Source of the DNA: Gammaproteobacteria bacterium
Lineage (GTDB): Bacteria > Pseudomonadota > Gammaproteobacteria > SZUA-21
Length of the DNA stretch: 6,221 nt
Assembly: GCA_027021095.1 (NCBI GenBank)
Contig: JALUUZ010000537.1
Coordinates: forward strand, 1-6,221
Direction: 5' to 3'
This document shows, piece by piece, positions 5,261-6,221 of this stretch. A model generated the notes under the pieces. The model was not told the DNA's origin and made no database searches. It saw only the letters and a program-made list of their open reading frames with translations. How positions within the stretch are numbered: position 1 is the stretch's first letter; each line of letters opens with the position of its first letter. The translations under genes were made by a program, and so were the position numbers.

Positions 5261-5625
5261 TTCAGATGCAAACAGTGATGGAGGTCGCAGACAACAGCGG
5301 CGCTCGTCGGGTTCAGTGTATTAAAGTGCTGGGTGGCTCACATCGTCGCTATGCGAATGTCGGGGATGTGGTCAAGGTCAGTGTCAAAGAGGCGGTCCCG
5401 CGTGGTAAGGTCAAAAAGGGTGAGGTGTATAACGCCGTGGTGGTCAGAACCCGCAAGGGTGTGCGGCGTGCAGACGGTTCGCTGATCCGTTTCGACAGCA
5501 ATGCCGCGGTATTGCTGAACACGCAGCTGCAGCCGATCGGCACCCGTATTTTCGGGCCGGTGACACGTGAGTTGCGCAACGAAAAATTTATGAAGATTAT
5601 TTCGCTGGCGCCGGAAGTGCTGTAG
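5257..5625 (+). CDS. rplN: 50S ribosomal protein L14
   Basis: The protein has 122 residues against 123 in E. coli. It starts MIQMQTVMEVADNSGARRVQ and continues with CIKVLGGSHRRYANVGDVVK, KEAVPRGKVKKGEVYNAVVV, RTRKGVRRADGS and the C-terminal GTRIFGPVTRELRNEKFMKI followed by ISLAPEVL. L14 is a five-stranded barrel on the 50S face that contacts 16S rRNA helix 14 and L19 and is the docking site of the silencing factor RsfS. One residue is missing near NTQLQPIG relative to E. coli. The ATG at 5257 gives the usual N-terminus. In E. coli it is the first gene of the spc operon, and here too it follows an AT-rich spacer. Confidence 0.98.
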   Translation: MIQMQTVMEVADNSGARRVQCIKVLGGSHRRYANVGDVVKVSVKEAVPRGKVKKGEVYNAVVVRTRKGVRRADGSLIRFDSNAAVLLNTQLQPIGTRIFGPVTRELRNEKFMKIISLAPEVL

Positions 5626-5626
5626 C

Positions 5627-5658
5627 TTGCCAGAGACGGGACAGGGGTTCGGTATAAC
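5627..5658 (+). promoter_or_regulatory. Weak promoter-like hexamers in the rplN-rplX spacer
   Basis: TTGCCA (5627-5632) and TATAAC (5653-5658) each match five of six bases of the sigma-70 hexamers, but they lie 20 bases apart, longer than the usual 16-19. No extended -10 TG is present. This is probably chance, noted because the spacer is 57 bases long and E. coli is not known to me to start transcription here. Confidence 0.12.
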
Positions 5659-5682
5659 GAGTTTGAATGATTCGAGACTATC

Positions 5683-6003
5683 ATGCAAAGAATAAAGAAA
5701 GACGATGAAGTGATTGTGATTGCCGGTAAAGACAAGGGCCGGCGTGGCGTAGTCAGAGAGCTCCGGGGCGATGACCGGGTGCTGGTGGATGGGATCAACC
5801 TGGTCAAGAAGCACCAGAAACCCAACCCCAACCTGAATCAGCCTGGCGGAATTATCGAGCGTGAAATGCCGATCCATATCTCCAACGTAATGTTGTACAA
5901 CGGTATGACGAAAAAAGGTGATCGTGTTGGGTTCAAGCGTTTGGAAGATGGCCGTAAGGTACGTTATTTCAAGTCCAATGGTGAAGTGATCGATGCGTCA
6001 TAG
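5683..6003 (+). CDS. rplX: 50S ribosomal protein L24
   Basis: The protein has 106 residues against 104 in E. coli. The KOW motif occupies about residues 6-33: KDDEVIVIAGKDKGRRGVVR. It is followed by VDGINLVKKHQKPNPNLNQP (52-71), whose loop lies near the tunnel exit, and by DRVGFKRLEDGRKVRYFKSN. L24 is one of the assembly-initiating proteins of the 50S subunit and binds the 5' end of 23S rRNA. The N-terminus (MQRIKK) is close to family length and the ATG at 5683 has GAG at 5674-5676, 6 bases upstream. A 13-codon frame (ATG at 5667, TGA at 5706-5708, product MIRDYHAKNKERR) overlaps the first 26 bases of the gene; I do not regard it as a gene. Confidence 0.97.
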   Translation: MQRIKKDDEVIVIAGKDKGRRGVVRELRGDDRVLVDGINLVKKHQKPNPNLNQPGGIIEREMPIHISNVMLYNGMTKKGDRVGFKRLEDGRKVRYFKSNGEVIDAS

Positions 6004-6018
6004 CGCGCAGCGTGACGG

Positions 6019-6054
6019 GTGACGATTAATTACAATTATCCGGTAATAGAGTGA
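6019..6054 (+). other. Possible 11-codon GTG-started frame meeting the rplE start
   Basis: A GTG at 6019 opens a frame coding VTINYNYPVIE that ends at TGA 6052-6054 and shares one base with the rplE ATG (TGATG). It has no convincing ribosome site, so only the overlap supports it. The 50-base rplX-rplE spacer is AT-rich around TAATTACAATTA (6027-6038). In E. coli the S8 repressor binds mRNA at the rplX-rplE junction; I cannot recognise an S8 site here by eye. Confidence 0.12.
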
Positions 6055-6221
6055 TGGCAAGATTAAAAGAGTTTTACAAAGAGCAGGTAGTTAAACAGCT
6101 GATGGAGAAGTTTGGCTACAAGAGTGTGATGCAGGTACCGAAAATCACCAAGATCACTCTGAATATGGGTGTCGGCGAGGCGGTTGCGGACAAAAAGAAG
6201 ATGGAATTTGCAACCAAGGAT
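6054..6221 (+). CDS. rplE: 50S ribosomal protein L5, N-terminal part (3' truncated by window)
   Basis: Fifty-six codons are present and the frame is open to the window edge. The protein begins ARLKEFYKEQVVKQLMEKFG and continues YKSVMQVPKITKITLNMGVG and EAVADKKKMEFATKD, collinear with the first 56 residues of E. coli L5 (about 179 residues in full). L5 binds 5S rRNA in the central protuberance with L18 and contacts the P-site tRNA. I chose ATG at 6054 because it gives the family N-terminus; a GTG in frame at 6051 would add only one residue. The ribosome site is poor: AGAG at 6048-6051 is too close to the start. In E. coli this gene is the point at which S8 represses the spc operon. Confidence 0.97.
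   Translation, partial: MARLKEFYKEQVVKQLMEKFGYKSVMQVPKITKITLNMGVGEAVADKKKMEFATKD

Noticed and set aside
5667..5708. 13-codon frame MIRDYHAKNKERR overlapping the rplX start as a gene
   Set aside because: It runs 26 bases into rplX, has only a partial ribosome site (ACGAG at 5657-5661), and most of its sequence is dictated by the rplX code in another frame.
6031..6036. TACAAT in the rplX-rplE spacer as a -10 element
   Set aside because: It matches five of six bases but has no -35-like hexamer at acceptable spacing.
1..6221. Hidden mobile element, CRISPR array, tRNA or defence gene
   Set aside because: Coding density is nearly complete with conserved ribosomal genes; the longest spacer is 69 bases and no direct repeats or tRNA-like folds were seen.

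Overview
This window is one uninterrupted stretch of a bacterial ribosomal-protein gene cluster, all on the + strand: the end of tuf, the whole S10 operon gene set, and the first genes of the spc operon. The order is tuf' - rpsJ - rplC - rplD - rplW - rplB - rpsS - rplV - rpsC - rplP - rpmC - rpsQ - rplN - rplX - rplE'. The proteins align closely with the E. coli ones (for example S10, L2, L14, L16 and S3), which points to Gammaproteobacteria. Three traits point away from the enteric group: tuf sits directly before rpsJ, EF-Tu ends in SKIIE, and the L22 hairpin reads RARAKGRGTR. A free-living or symbiotic non-enteric lineage (Chromatiales-like or similar) is my best guess, held weakly. GC content is moderate, a little over half by eye, with AT-rich spacers.

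Layout. 1-95 is the EF-Tu C-terminus. After only 12 bases comes rpsJ, so the L4-controlled S10 leader known from E. coli cannot lie between them. From rpsJ to rplV (108-3561) the genes are tightly packed with 9-13 base spacers, except 44 bases before rplB. A 69-base AT-rich spacer precedes rpsC. rpsC, rplP, rpmC and rpsQ follow, the last three joined by TAATG stop/start overlaps. A 54-base AT-rich spacer marks the S10/spc junction, where E. coli has its spc promoter. rplN, rplX and the start of rplE follow, with 57- and 50-base spacers.

How the genes work together. The products are core parts of both ribosomal subunits. L2, L3 and L4 support the peptidyl-transferase centre and tunnel. L22, L23, L24 and L29 surround the tunnel and its exit. 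L14 and L16 serve factor and A-site regions, and L5 the central protuberance. S3, S10 and S19 build the 30S head, and S17 helps build the 30S body. S10 is also the transcription elongation factor NusE. EF-Tu delivers aminoacyl-tRNA to this machine. Co-transcription and translational coupling would keep them in equal amounts.

I see no mobile element, CRISPR array, tRNA, toxin or defence gene, and no undescribed system. What deserves a second look is regulatory and structural: the missing S10 leader, an 11-residue insertion in L4, changed residues in the L22 tunnel hairpin, a weak terminator-like hairpin at the S10/spc junction, and tiny reading frames in four spacers that end at or near the next start codon.
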